Shown here in pieces: positions 1-7,654 of a DNA stretch of 12,532 bases. A program made the translations under genes and the position numbers. The number at the start of each line of letters is the position of its first letter. Positions within the stretch are counted from its first letter, which is position 1. Source of the DNA: JANSWY01 sp038525605 (GTDB lineage: Bacteria > Bacteroidota > Bacteroidia > Cytophagales > Cyclobacteriaceae); NCBI GenBank assembly GCA_038525605.1, contig JBCBHL010000219.1, positions 1-12,532 of the forward strand, written 5' to 3'. Under the pieces are notes generated by a model. The model made no database searches and was not told where the DNA came from. It saw nothing but the letters and a program-made list of their open reading frames with translations.

Positions 1-1
1 C

Positions 2-1909
2 CTGTTAATTAATCTGAACAGCGATAATGAAGCTATTCACTTCAGGTTAAAAGAGAGTACGGAGTTTCTAAAAGGGGTGGCGATCGTTGCAGGAGCCTTT
101 GAAGCAGGAGATGAGAAAAGAGGCAATAACCTTACTGCAATGGAAATTGCCACCACTGCCGGAGCGCTGGGAGATATTGTCGGTGCTATCAACACGCTAC
201 CAGGTAACAGCAGGGTAGGTGAATCGGGACGCCTGTTCGTGCGAGGAGGCGAAAGCAGAGAGTCGAGGACTTTTATTGATGGCATGGCAGTTCAGGTGCC
301 TTACCACACCGGATTCCAGAACATAGCGACCAGAGGTAGGTTTAACCCCTTTCTCTTCAGCGGAACAATTTTCAATACCGGTGGATATTCAGCAGAATTT
401 GGACAGGCCCTCTCTTCTGTATTATTGCTCAACACACTTGACGAAAAAGCCGATGACGAAGTGAATCTATCGCTGATGAGTGTTGGTTCAGACATCACTG
501 CTACTAAGAGATGGGAGTCCGGTTCAATAACAGGTTCTGCTTCCTACATCAATATGGCGCCATACCTTTCATTTGCTGATGCCAATATTACTTTCGATCA
601 TGCACCGGAATACTTTTCAAATGAATTTAGTGTGAAACAAAAAGCAGGAAAAGACGGACTTTTTAAGTTTTACTCCAATCTAAATAGCGGTACTTCATCA
701 ATTATTCAGAAAAACCTTGATGGTGATGGGGATTCCCGGACTGCAATTGATAATAGCAATTTGTATTTGAACAGCAGCTGGAAAAAACTTTGGTCGCCAA
801 AAATCAATTCCTTTCATGGTATTTCTTTCGTCAGAAACAACGATCAATTTGACCTGTCAGGATTAAACATTGAAACAGAGCTCAATGCGATTCATGTTAA
901 AAATACGATGGATTACGCCCCGGCCGATCTCATAGATTTCCGTTTGGGCGTAGAGTTGAATCGGGAGCGTCATAGTCGATCCATCTTCGGGGAAAGAGAT
1001 TCCTTTGTCAAGGGAAATGTCGCCTCATTTGCTGAAGCAAATATCCGAACTGATGCCAAAATAGTGCTAAGGCCAGGAATGAGGTGGGAATACGCTAGTT
1101 ACATTGATGAACAGGTAGTGATGCCCCGGTTTTCAGCAGCATATTTGATTAGCGAGAAAAAGCAAATTTCCTTTGCCTTTGGTCAGTTTTTTCAGGAGCC
1201 GGATCAAATAGCGCTCTTTGAAAACAATCAGCTAACACATGAGCGTTCTGATCACTATATTTTAAGCTTTCAGACTGAAAAGAATCAAAGACTGTTCAAG
1301 TCGGAGATTTATCACAAGAACTATCGATCGTTGGTAAAATTTGATCTGAATGATGGTCTTGTGACCAACTTAAACAATACAGGAGACGGCTATGCGAGAG
1401 GTTTAGACTTGTTTTTCAGAGACAGGAAAACCATCAGAAATGGTAACTATTGGATCTCTTATTCATACCTCGACACTGAGAGAAACTTTCAGAATTTCCC
1501 AACAAGTGCAACGCCGGCTTTTGCCAGCAGGCATAACCTCTCAGTCGTTTACAAGCATTGGTTTAGCAGCCTCAAATCACAGGTAGGTGTTGATTTTGGC
1601 TACACATCACCAAGGTATTTTAATGACCCGAATACGGAGGCCTTCAATGACAGGAAGATCAAAAGCACACATCAGGTAAACCTTTCATGGGCCTATATAT
1701 ATCGGTCCAATTTCATCTTCTTTTGCTCTGCGAGCAACCTGCTGGGTACAAAGAATGAATTTGGCACCAGGTTTAGTAATCAAAAAAACAATGAAGGCGT
1801 ATTTGCTGAAGAGCCGATAAGGCCTTTTGCCAACCGCTTTTTTGTCATCGGCGCCTTTTATACGATTTCCAAGGACAAATCAAAAAATCAACTGGACCAA
1901 CTCAATTAA
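2..1909 (+). CDS. TonB-dependent outer-membrane receptor, 5'-truncated by window edge
   Basis: The frame is open from base 2 with no stop, so the start and signal peptide lie upstream and the visible 635 residues are the C-terminal part. The first ~25 residues (LKESTEFLKGVAIVAG) are typical of the stretch joining a CarboxypepD_reg-like domain to the plug in Bacteroidota receptors. The plug follows, with the signatures IVGAINTLPG, RLFVRGGESRESRTFIDG and GGYSAEFGQALSSVL. The rest alternates short aromatic-rich strands and loops, as expected for a 22-strand beta-barrel, and ends near FFVIGAFYTIS, a plausible last strand. A charged tail of about 12 residues (KDKSKNQLDQLN) follows it. Such receptors take up large or scarce substrates across the outer membrane using TonB/ExbBD energy. 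No SusD partner is present downstream, so a carbohydrate role is not indicated; the ligand is unknown. The family call is firm. An internal GTG at 77 is not the real start, because coding similarity continues upstream of it. Confidence 0.92.
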   Translation: MLINLNSDNEAIHFRLKESTEFLKGVAIVAGAFEAGDEKRGNNLTAMEIATTAGALGDIVGAINTLPGNSRVGESGRLFVRGGESRESRTFIDGMAVQVPYHTGFQNIATRGRFNPFLFSGTIFNTGGYSAEFGQALSSVLLLNTLDEKADDEVNLSLMSVGSDITATKRWESGSITGSASYINMAPYLSFADANITFDHAPEYFSNEFSVKQKAGKDGLFKFYSNLNSGTSSIIQKNLDGDGDSRTAIDNSNLYLNSSWKKLWSPKINSFHGISFVRNNDQFDLSGLNIETELNAIHVKNTMDYAPADLIDFRLGVELNRERHSRSIFGERDSFVKGNVASFAEANIRTDAKIVLRPGMRWEYASYIDEQVVMPRFSAAYLISEKKQISFAFGQFFQEPDQIALFENNQLTHERSDHYILSFQTEKNQRLFKSEIYHKNYRSLVKFDLNDGLVTNLNNTGDGYARGLDLFFRDRKTIRNGNYWISYSYLDTERNFQNFPTSATPAFASRHNLSVVYKHWFSSLKSQVGVDFGYTSPRYFNDPNTEAFNDRKIKSTHQVNLSWAYIYRSNFIFFCSASNLLGTKNEFGTRFSNQKNNEGVFAEEPIRPFANRFFVIGAFYTISKDKSKNQLDQLN

Positions 1910-2021
1910 CAGATCTAAAGACGTCAGGCGAATTATTGTAGAAATAATCAGCGGACAAATCAATAGGGCCTGAATAAGCTCAATTGATCACATTATTCAT
2001 TATTAAAAATTCAATATCATT
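1910..2021. promoter_or_regulatory. Receptor/TPR-gene intergenic region with inverted repeats
   Basis: This AT-rich gap contains TGAATAA (1971-1977) and its exact complement TTATTCA (1993-1999) around a 15-nt spacer that itself holds the palindrome TCAATTGA (1980-1987). A weaker AT-only hairpin, ATTATT/AATAAT, lies at 1932-1948. There is no GC-rich stem with a T-run, so no terminator can be called, and there is no TAnnTTTG promoter match. The dyad ends 22 bp before the next ATG, where an operator or mRNA hairpin could act. Whether it is functional is inference. Confidence 0.25.
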
Positions 2022-2675
2022 ATGAAAAGACTCATTTTAACAACAGGATTAGCAGTAGCACTATTTATATTAAGTTCATTTTCCGGCGCAGGATATGAGA
2101 AAAAGATGCAGGAAACGATCACCAAAATGTATTCGACATTCACTGTAGAATCCTATCTGCAGGTAGCCAATCAATTTGCAGTCATTGGCAAAGCAGAACC
2201 AACTGAATGGCTTCCCTGGTATTACCATGCAAATGCCAATATCATGCTGGTATTTATAGATACTGAGGCAGACTTTGAAACCAAGCAGCAGTATTTGAAA
2301 CAAGCAGATCGGTCGCTTGCAATTATTCTGGAGAAATTCCCAGAGGAATCCGAAATTCAGGTGATGAATGCTTTTTATGCTATCAGCAAGATGGCAATCG
2401 ACCCTGCAAATGCTGGACAATATATCCCCAGGTATAATGCGGCAGTTACTAAAGCGGTGGAGTTGGAACCGGAAAATCCCAGAGCAAGATTTTTCCAAAT
2501 CTCCAGCAAAATTGGCGAAGCTCAGTTTTTTGGAAAACCAACAGAGGTATTCTGCGATCAGTTGGTGCAACTCGAAAAAGAATGGGATGCGTATCAGGTG
2601 AGGTCTGTAATACATCCGCAATGGGGAAAAGATGATGTGAAAAAGAAGATCGTCGAAATTGGATGTACAAAATAA
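2022..2675 (+). CDS. Exported TPR-like protein of a Bacteroidota-specific family
   Basis: This 217-residue protein begins with an export signal (MKRLILTTGLAVALFILSS, hydrophobic core about residues 4-19) and no lipobox cysteine, so it is probably periplasmic. The mature part is helical. It carries features I recall from a family of ~230-residue Bacteroidota tetratricopeptide proteins: an ANQF segment followed by TEWLPWYY (residues 61-68), a TPR-like ELEPENPRARFF stretch, and a C-terminal IHPQWGKD. Cysteines 178 and 215 are the only ones in the mature chain and could form a disulfide. The gene lies 112 bp after the receptor and 60 bp before the sensor kinase on the same strand, so it may be co-expressed with both. 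An accessory or sensing role next to the receptor is inference; no catalytic residues are evident. The start is the only good ATG ahead of the signal peptide. Confidence 0.8.
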   Translation: MKRLILTTGLAVALFILSSFSGAGYEKKMQETITKMYSTFTVESYLQVANQFAVIGKAEPTEWLPWYYHANANIMLVFIDTEADFETKQQYLKQADRSLAIILEKFPEESEIQVMNAFYAISKMAIDPANAGQYIPRYNAAVTKAVELEPENPRARFFQISSKIGEAQFFGKPTEVFCDQLVQLEKEWDAYQVRSVIHPQWGKDDVKKKIVEIGCTK

Positions 2676-2735
2676 TTTCAAATCGATGTTGATTCTAATC
2701 TTAATTATGACTTTATTCATTCAGAATCTATTGAG

Positions 2736-3797
2736 ATGACCGCAGTAAGAGAATTTTTCAATAACAGGGTAGTAGAATATTCCTACCCTTATAATAACCC
2801 CTGGTGGAGGCTGGGATTAAATGTCGGAGCAGCAGTTTTGATCCCGCTTTACTTCTTATTTGACGGGCAAACGACGCTATACTTCAAAGTCATGTTTCTG
2901 ATCTTCACCAATGACTTTTTGCAGGCTGTGGTGCACGTCTACATCTATGCCAGGCTCGATGAAAAGTATGATTGGATCAAACAACCCTGGCAAAGAACAA
3001 TCTGGGGAATTGTCTATCATATCCTGGCGACTATAGTCGTATACTTTCTGGTCAGCGGATTTGATATCTGGCTGCTATTTGACATAAAACCGGTAGACGG
3101 CTTTTTTATCTTATTATCAATGTGGTACATACCAGCTGCGCTGATTCCGATGGTATTGGCATTTTCGGTAGCAGGGGAATTCTGGAAAAACTGGAAGGCA
3201 GCCATTATCAACGAGGAAAAGCTGAAAGCTGAGATGATGAGCTACAAATATGAATCATTGAAAAACCAGGTCAATCCGCATTTTTTATTCAATAGTTTCA
3301 ATGTTTTGCTAAACCTTGTTGATCAGGATCAGGAAACGGCCAAAGAGTTTATCAGAAAGTTAAGCCAGCTATATCGAAATGTACTGGAGGTAGGTGACAA
3401 TGAATTGATTCCGTTGAAAGATGAGCTGGAATTCATTAACTCCTACATTTTCCTACTCAAAATCAGGTTTGAAGAAAAACTACAGGTGACTATCGATTTG
3501 TCGACACAGGATTCTGATATGGTAGTGCCAATGGTGCTGCAAACTCTGGTAGAAAATGCGGTGAAACACAATGCTGCCTCCAGAGAGGTTCCATTAAAAA
3601 TCAGTATTTACAGAGAGAACGACAGGATTTACATTGTCAACAACCTTAATATTATTCAGTTGATGGAAAAGTCAAGCCAGAAAGGGTTGAAAAATATCCG
3701 ACAGAGGTATGCATTTTTCTCCTCCGAGCAGATGGAGACAGAACAAACGAGTGATGAGTTTAGAGTTTCGATCCCTATATTAAAGCTGGAGTCATGA
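2736..3797 (+). CDS. LytS/YehU-type sensor histidine kinase
   Basis: This is a 353-residue membrane kinase of the His_kinase (PF06580-type) family. The N-terminal ~150 residues contain about four hydrophobic segments (near residues 27-43, 50-70, 90-112 and 122-146), followed by a short linker helix. The phosphoacceptor box NQVNPHFLFNSFN places the autophosphorylated histidine at H182. The ATP-binding part shows the N-box ENAVKH (N274) and a G-box KGLKNIRQRY. No separate periplasmic ligand domain is visible, so sensing is probably within the membrane or through a partner. The last four bases overlap the start of the LytTR regulator (ATGA), which indicates translational coupling and a cognate pair. 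The signal is unknown. The N-terminus (MTAVREFFNN) starts at an ATG with no clear Shine-Dalgarno site, as is common in this phylum. Confidence 0.94.
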   Translation: MTAVREFFNNRVVEYSYPYNNPWWRLGLNVGAAVLIPLYFLFDGQTTLYFKVMFLIFTNDFLQAVVHVYIYARLDEKYDWIKQPWQRTIWGIVYHILATIVVYFLVSGFDIWLLFDIKPVDGFFILLSMWYIPAALIPMVLAFSVAGEFWKNWKAAIINEEKLKAEMMSYKYESLKNQVNPHFLFNSFNVLLNLVDQDQETAKEFIRKLSQLYRNVLEVGDNELIPLKDELEFINSYIFLLKIRFEEKLQVTIDLSTQDSDMVVPMVLQTLVENAVKHNAASREVPLKISIYRENDRIYIVNNLNIIQLMEKSSQKGLKNIRQRYAFFSSEQMETEQTSDEFRVSIPILKLES

Positions 3798-4546
3798 AAG
3801 TGGTGATCATAGAAGACGAATCACAGGCAGCACAGATGCTGATGCAGCAGCTGGAGTCGGTTGATCCGACTATAGAGGTGGTTATGGTGCTGGAATCAGT
3901 ACATGAATCGGTGAAGTATTTTAAAGCCAATTCGCATCCGGATCTTATATTTTCCGATATTCAACTGGAAGACGGATTGAGCTTTGGCATTTACGAAAAA
4001 GTGAAGGTACAATGTCCGATCGTTTTTACAACGGCCTATAATCAATATGCGATTCAGGCATTTCAAACAAATGGTATTGGCTATTTATTAAAACCGATAG
4101 ATCAGGAACAATTGGATAATACTCTTCGCAAATTCAGAGAACTAACCCCCGGATTGGCAATCGACAAAATCATTGCGATGGCTTCTTCCCTTTCGAAGGA
4201 AAAATCCTATAAAACGAGGTTTTTGGTGAAAGCAGGAGAAAAGATAAAGACCGTGTTGGTGAGTGATGTCGCAGCATTTTATTCGGTATCGAGAGTTACT
4301 TATATCATTACCTTCGATTTGAAAAAGCACATAGTCGATTATTCACTTGACCAGTTGGAGAAAATTATCGATCCGGATCACTTTTTCAGAATCAACAGAA
4401 AAACGATACTTTCTATTGACAGCTGCAACGATCTGCAAAGTTGGTCCAGCAGCAGGCTGAAGGTCAATTTGCCGGAATATAAAGATGTGGATACGGTTGT
4501 TTCCCGAGATAGGTACCGGGAGTTCAAAAACTGGCTGGATCGATAG
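3794..4546 (+). CDS. LytTR-family response regulator
   Basis: This 250-residue protein has an N-terminal receiver domain and a C-terminal LytTR DNA-binding domain. The receiver has the acidic cluster IIEDE (residues 5-9), the phosphoacceptor D55 in FSDIQL, and the conserved lysine K100 in YLLKPID. The LytTR domain spans roughly residues 140-250 and has the typical RFLVKAGEKIKTV opening, a FFRINRKTILS core and a final SRDRYREFKNWL helix. It overlaps the kinase gene by 4 bp and is almost certainly its phosphorylation partner. LytTR proteins bind paired direct repeats; no such pair was recognised with confidence in this window. Targets are unknown, but autoregulation of the receptor/TPR block is a reasonable guess. 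Confidence 0.95.
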   Translation: MKVVIIEDESQAAQMLMQQLESVDPTIEVVMVLESVHESVKYFKANSHPDLIFSDIQLEDGLSFGIYEKVKVQCPIVFTTAYNQYAIQAFQTNGIGYLLKPIDQEQLDNTLRKFRELTPGLAIDKIIAMASSLSKEKSYKTRFLVKAGEKIKTVLVSDVAAFYSVSRVTYIITFDLKKHIVDYSLDQLEKIIDPDHFFRINRKTILSIDSCNDLQSWSSSRLKVNLPEYKDVDTVVSRDRYREFKNWLDR

Positions 4547-4577
4547 GGTGTCAGGGTGAAGGTGAGTTTAAATTGTG

Positions 4578-4585
4578 TATTTTTG
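4578..4585 (+). promoter_or_regulatory. Possible Bacteroidota -7 promoter element (TAnnTTTG)
   Basis: TATTTTTG matches the TAnnTTTG -7 consensus used by the primary sigma factor of Bacteroidota. It lies 66 bp before the chosen ATG of the DinB gene, in the 105-bp gap after the LytTR gene. No TTG -33 element was found at the usual distance upstream, so only half of the promoter is visible. If real, it would give the DinB/WG pair its own transcription start. Confidence 0.35.
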
Positions 4586-4651
4586 GATAGACAGGTAGAA
4601 GAATTTTCATAGGTGAATGACAATGAACATTCGCGATTCAAAAATAAACAC

Positions 4652-5176
4652 ATGACAAAGACTGAAGTAATTGATTTGCTCGAAGAGAAGCATCAGCTGC
4701 TGTATGACTGGCTAAAAGACCATCCCGATCAAAAGTGGCCGGAAGGACTGGAGGGTAAATGGAATACTGGCGAACATGTCGTTCATCTGATTCAAAGTGA
4801 AAGCGCCCTCAACAAGGGATTAGGCTTTCCCAAATTTGTCTTGAAATACAAGTTTGGTACGAATAACCGAGATAATCGGACGTACGATCAAATCGTTGAA
4901 AAATATCAAAATAAACTAGTTGAATATTCCGGAGTTGTGGCCGACATCTCCAAAAATATGCCTGAAATAACTTCTGCCAACAAAGCATCATATATTGCCA
5001 AACTGGATCAGGAAAAAACAAAACTGATCAGAAAGTTTCAAAAATGGTCTGATAAAGATTTAGACACCTACTTGCTGCCACATCCTTTAATGGGCAGGAT
5101 GACTATCAGAGAAATCGTTATTTGGACAGCCTATCACACAGAGCATCATTGTAAGATATTGGAGTCAAAATATTGA
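4652..5176 (+). CDS. DinB-fold protein (putative metal-dependent hydrolase/transferase family)
   Basis: From the ATG at 4652 the product has 174 residues. A GTG at 4613 in the same frame would add 13 charged residues, but family members typically begin like MTKTEVIDLLEEKHQ, so the internal ATG is preferred. The protein has the four-helix DinB/YfiT arrangement. An N-terminal helix leads to GKWNTGEHVVHLIQSE, which supplies H42/H45, and the C-terminal WTAYHTEHHCKIL supplies H162 and H165/H166 for the usual three-histidine metal site. Members of this fold include thiol transferases and stress-related proteins; the substrate of this one cannot be read from sequence. It is predicted to be cytoplasmic. 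The next gene starts 9 bp downstream, so the two are probably co-transcribed. Confidence 0.85.
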   Translation: MTKTEVIDLLEEKHQLLYDWLKDHPDQKWPEGLEGKWNTGEHVVHLIQSESALNKGLGFPKFVLKYKFGTNNRDNRTYDQIVEKYQNKLVEYSGVVADISKNMPEITSANKASYIAKLDQEKTKLIRKFQKWSDKDLDTYLLPHPLMGRMTIREIVIWTAYHTEHHCKILESKY

Positions 5177-5185
5177 TGGTTTTTA

Positions 5186-5842
5186 ATGAAAAACGTGCTA
5201 ATTAAAGGTTACATGCTGCTATTTGACAAACCTATATTGAACTTAAAAAACATCTTACTGCTAATTGTTTTATGGGTAGTTTTTTCTTGTCGAAACTATA
5301 TCGAACAGGATCAAACAAACTATCAATATCATGATATCAATACAACCGATACTTCAGTAATTGAACCTTTGATAGCCGTTACAAATGAGGAATTCCTGCA
5401 GTATGGAGCGAAGGTGGCATATGTTAATATAGCCGGAGATACAGTGATTCCATTTGGCAGTTATTCTTATTTTGGAACTGACACCATGAGATACTATGCT
5501 CAGGTGCAGATGCATCCGAATGATAGTACTTACGGAAGAACTGTAGGAATCGATCGCGGTTGCCGGGTTTTATTCGATCTGGTTTGGTTTGAAAATGGGC
5601 CAGACTACTTTCATGAAGGGCTTACCCGTGTGCTACGCAATGGGAAAATGGGTTTCGCCAACGAAAAGGGAGAAATTGTCATTCCGTGTCAATACGCTTA
5701 TGCTCGCTGGTTTCAGAATGGATCAGCTCAGGTAACTTTTGAAGCTAAACAATATATCGATGTAGATGAACATTTACGAGTAGAAAGCAACTCCTGGTTC
5801 GTAATTGACAAGCAAGGAAACCGAATAATAGAAGAGCGCTGA
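5186..5842 (+). CDS. WG-repeat-containing lipoprotein
   Basis: This 218-residue protein has a long N-terminal region, a hydrophobic segment (LKNILLLIVLWVVFSC) and a lipobox cysteine at C35, so it is probably a lipoprotein. An alternative ATG at 5213, preceded by AAAGG, would give a more ordinary signal length with the cysteine at residue 26. The mature part carries WG/KWG-type repeats. The clear unit is at residues ~153-184 (KMGFANEKGEIVIP, then QY and FQNGSAQV). An earlier degenerate unit begins at KVAYVNIAGDTVIPF, and the C-terminus ends with a partial unit (FVIDKQGNRII). The WFENGPDYFHEGL stretch is shared with other Bacteroidota WG proteins I recall. WG repeats are structural and the function is unknown. 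It follows the DinB gene closely. Confidence 0.75.
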   Translation: MKNVLIKGYMLLFDKPILNLKNILLLIVLWVVFSCRNYIEQDQTNYQYHDINTTDTSVIEPLIAVTNEEFLQYGAKVAYVNIAGDTVIPFGSYSYFGTDTMRYYAQVQMHPNDSTYGRTVGIDRGCRVLFDLVWFENGPDYFHEGLTRVLRNGKMGFANEKGEIVIPCQYAYARWFQNGSAQVTFEAKQYIDVDEHLRVESNSWFVIDKQGNRIIEER

Positions 5843-5845
5843 TAT

Positions 5846-5853
5846 TAATTTTG
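5846..5853 (+). promoter_or_regulatory. Possible Bacteroidota -7 promoter element (TAnnTTTG)
   Basis: TAATTTTG matches the TAnnTTTG consensus just after the WG gene stop codon. No TTG -33 element sits at the expected distance. If used, the sulfatase mRNA would have a leader of roughly 120 nt that includes the inverted repeats at 5880-5929. Confidence 0.3.
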
Positions 5854-5879
5854 GTAGTTGGTCACCTGGATATCACAAA

Positions 5880-5929
5880 ACCGATGTTGAAGTCTCACAT
5901 TTACTTCAATTACCTGTCTAGATATCGGT
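5880..5929 (+). promoter_or_regulatory. Nested inverted repeat in the sulfatase leader
   Basis: TTGAAGT (5887-5893) pairs perfectly with ACTTCAA (5903-5909) across a 9-nt loop. An outer pair, ACCGAT (5880-5885) and ATCGGT (5924-5929), encloses it with a 14-nt bulge on the 3' side. There is no T-run, so it is not an intrinsic terminator. It could be an mRNA leader structure or an operator for the sulfatase gene; no known riboswitch class was recognised. Confidence 0.3.
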
Positions 5930-5980
5930 AATTCTTATGACTTTTTGCACAGGTTGCCGATTTGCCATAAATTATCATTC

Positions 5981-7603
5981 ATGAGATATTTCTGTATCCT
6001 TTTTTCCTTTTGCCTCATTTTTAGTTGTTCAGATCAACCACAAAAAGAAAAATCAAAACTTCCCAATATCCTTTTGATTGTTGCAGATGATTTAGGCTAT
6101 ACTGATCTGGGTGCTTTCGGAGGTGATATTGCAACTCCTCATCTTGATAGCCTGGCAGAATCTGGAATTGTTTTGAGCCGTTTTCACACAGCTCCAATGT
6201 GCGCAGTTACCCGTGCAATGCTGCTTTCCGGTACGGATAATCACATTGCGGGGATGGGATCACAGGACTTACAGACTACCGAATTCGGATATGAAGGGCA
6301 TCTCACTGACCGTGTTATTCCTGTACCACAACTTTTGAAAAAAGCCGGATACTATACTTGCATCGCTGGAAAGTGGCATTTGGGCGATAAAGCAGATCAT
6401 GATCCGGTAAAAAAAGGGTTTGACAATTCATTTGTATTATTAGAAGGAGCTGGAAACCACTATAGCAACAGAGGAGTGTTCGCAGAAGATTCGATTTCTC
6501 CATATACTGAAAATGGAAAGAAAGTAGACTGGCCTGCGGGCAAATATTCTACAGATTTTTACACGGACAAGCTGATTGATTATCTCGAAAGTAACAAGAA
6601 TAGCAAAAAGCCATTTTTCGGGATGGCTGCCTACACAAGTCCGCACTGGCCGCTACAGGTTGATCCCGACTACTGGAAGAAGTATGAAGGAATGTACGAT
6701 GATGGTTATGAAAAACTCAGAATCCGGAGATTTGAGAATTTAAAAAAGTTAAAACTGATTCCTGAAGATGCAGAGTTACCACTGCTTCACCCAAATGTGA
6801 AACCGTGGGATTCGCTTTCCAAAGAAGAGCAAAAATGGCAGTCGCGTACCATGGAATTATATGCGGGTATGGTCGATAACCTGGACCATAATATCGGTCG
6901 GTTGCTGCGCTATTTGAGAGAAACCGATCAACTTGAAAATACGATGATCATCTTTTTCTCCGATAACGGAGCAGCAGCTAATGACTTTTACAGACACAAA
7001 GTGCTTGGGCCATTTCTTCAGGCGCATTACACGGAAGATTACCATCAGATGGGTACGGAAGAGTCGTTTATTTCTTATGGTCCACAGTGGGCAGAAGCAG
7101 GAAGTTCACCGTTTAAGTACTTCAAAGGATATACCACAGAAGGAGGTACTAACACGCCGTTTATTGTGGCCGGAAAAGGTGTGAGGCAACCAAGGGTTTC
7201 TCACGCTTTTACCACGTTGCTGGATCTTGCACCGACCTTGTACCAATATGCTGAATTGGATTATCCTGAAAGTTGGAATGGTCAAAAAGTATATCCACTG
7301 GAGGGAGAGTCGTTGGTTCCGCTCCTGGACGGACAGGTTGTTGACGTTCACGATTCCACGTATGTATTCTCCATTGAACACAGAGGGCATATTTCTGTTC
7401 GGCAGGGTGACTGGAAGTTGGTGAATAGCGTCCTGCCATTTGATCAAAAGAATTTTGAATTATTCAATTTGAGCAGCGATGTAGGAGAACAACGTGACGT
7501 CAAAAATGAGTTTCCCGAAAAGTTCAGCAAACTCTTCGCCGAATGGGAAGCCTACAAGAAAAGGGTGAAAGTCCAGTTTCCAACTCCTAGAGCAGGGGAC
7601 TGA
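5981..7603 (+). CDS. Exported sulfatase (arylsulfatase-like) lipoprotein with atypical CAVTR signature
   Basis: The ATG at 5981 gives 540 residues opening with a short lipoprotein signal (CLIFSC, lipid-modified C16). An upstream TTG at 5945 would only add residues before the signal. The fold is a type I sulfatase of the alkaline-phosphatase superfamily. It has metal-binding DDLGYTDLG (D36, D37), GKWHLG (K131, H133), SPHWP (H222), FFSDNGA (D328, N329) and FKYFKGYTTEGG (K379, K382). The formylglycine position is C74 in PMCAVTRAMLLSG, followed by the expected TDNHIAGMG segment. In the usual C-x-P-x-R signature the third position is proline, but here it is valine (V76); R78 is kept. It should hydrolyse sulfate esters outside the cytoplasm once C74 is converted to formylglycine. 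No maturase gene (FGE or anSME) is in the window. The substrate is unknown. Overall similarity is to the AtsA-like arylsulfatases. Confidence 0.93.
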   Translation: MRYFCILFSFCLIFSCSDQPQKEKSKLPNILLIVADDLGYTDLGAFGGDIATPHLDSLAESGIVLSRFHTAPMCAVTRAMLLSGTDNHIAGMGSQDLQTTEFGYEGHLTDRVIPVPQLLKKAGYYTCIAGKWHLGDKADHDPVKKGFDNSFVLLEGAGNHYSNRGVFAEDSISPYTENGKKVDWPAGKYSTDFYTDKLIDYLESNKNSKKPFFGMAAYTSPHWPLQVDPDYWKKYEGMYDDGYEKLRIRRFENLKKLKLIPEDAELPLLHPNVKPWDSLSKEEQKWQSRTMELYAGMVDNLDHNIGRLLRYLRETDQLENTMIIFFSDNGAAANDFYRHKVLGPFLQAHYTEDYHQMGTEESFISYGPQWAEAGSSPFKYFKGYTTEGGTNTPFIVAGKGVRQPRVSHAFTTLLDLAPTLYQYAELDYPESWNGQKVYPLEGESLVPLLDGQVVDVHDSTYVFSIEHRGHISVRQGDWKLVNSVLPFDQKNFELFNLSSDVGEQRDVKNEFPEKFSKLFAEWEAYKKRVKVQFPTPRAGD

Positions 7604-7654
7604 TCTTACGCTTTATTCTGATCGTGATTACTTACTAAATTAAAGGAAATACAA

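Noticed and set aside
2076..2720. A 214-codon open frame on the - strand opposite the TPR-like protein
   Set aside because: It is antisense to a gene with a signal peptide and recognisable family motifs. Its translation is low-complexity, rich in Ile, Phe, Leu and Cys, with no motif or upstream signal.
7106..7447. Two overlapping - strand open frames (113 and 76 codons) inside the sulfatase
   Set aside because: They lie entirely within the coding sequence of a well-supported sulfatase and show no domain, signal or start context.
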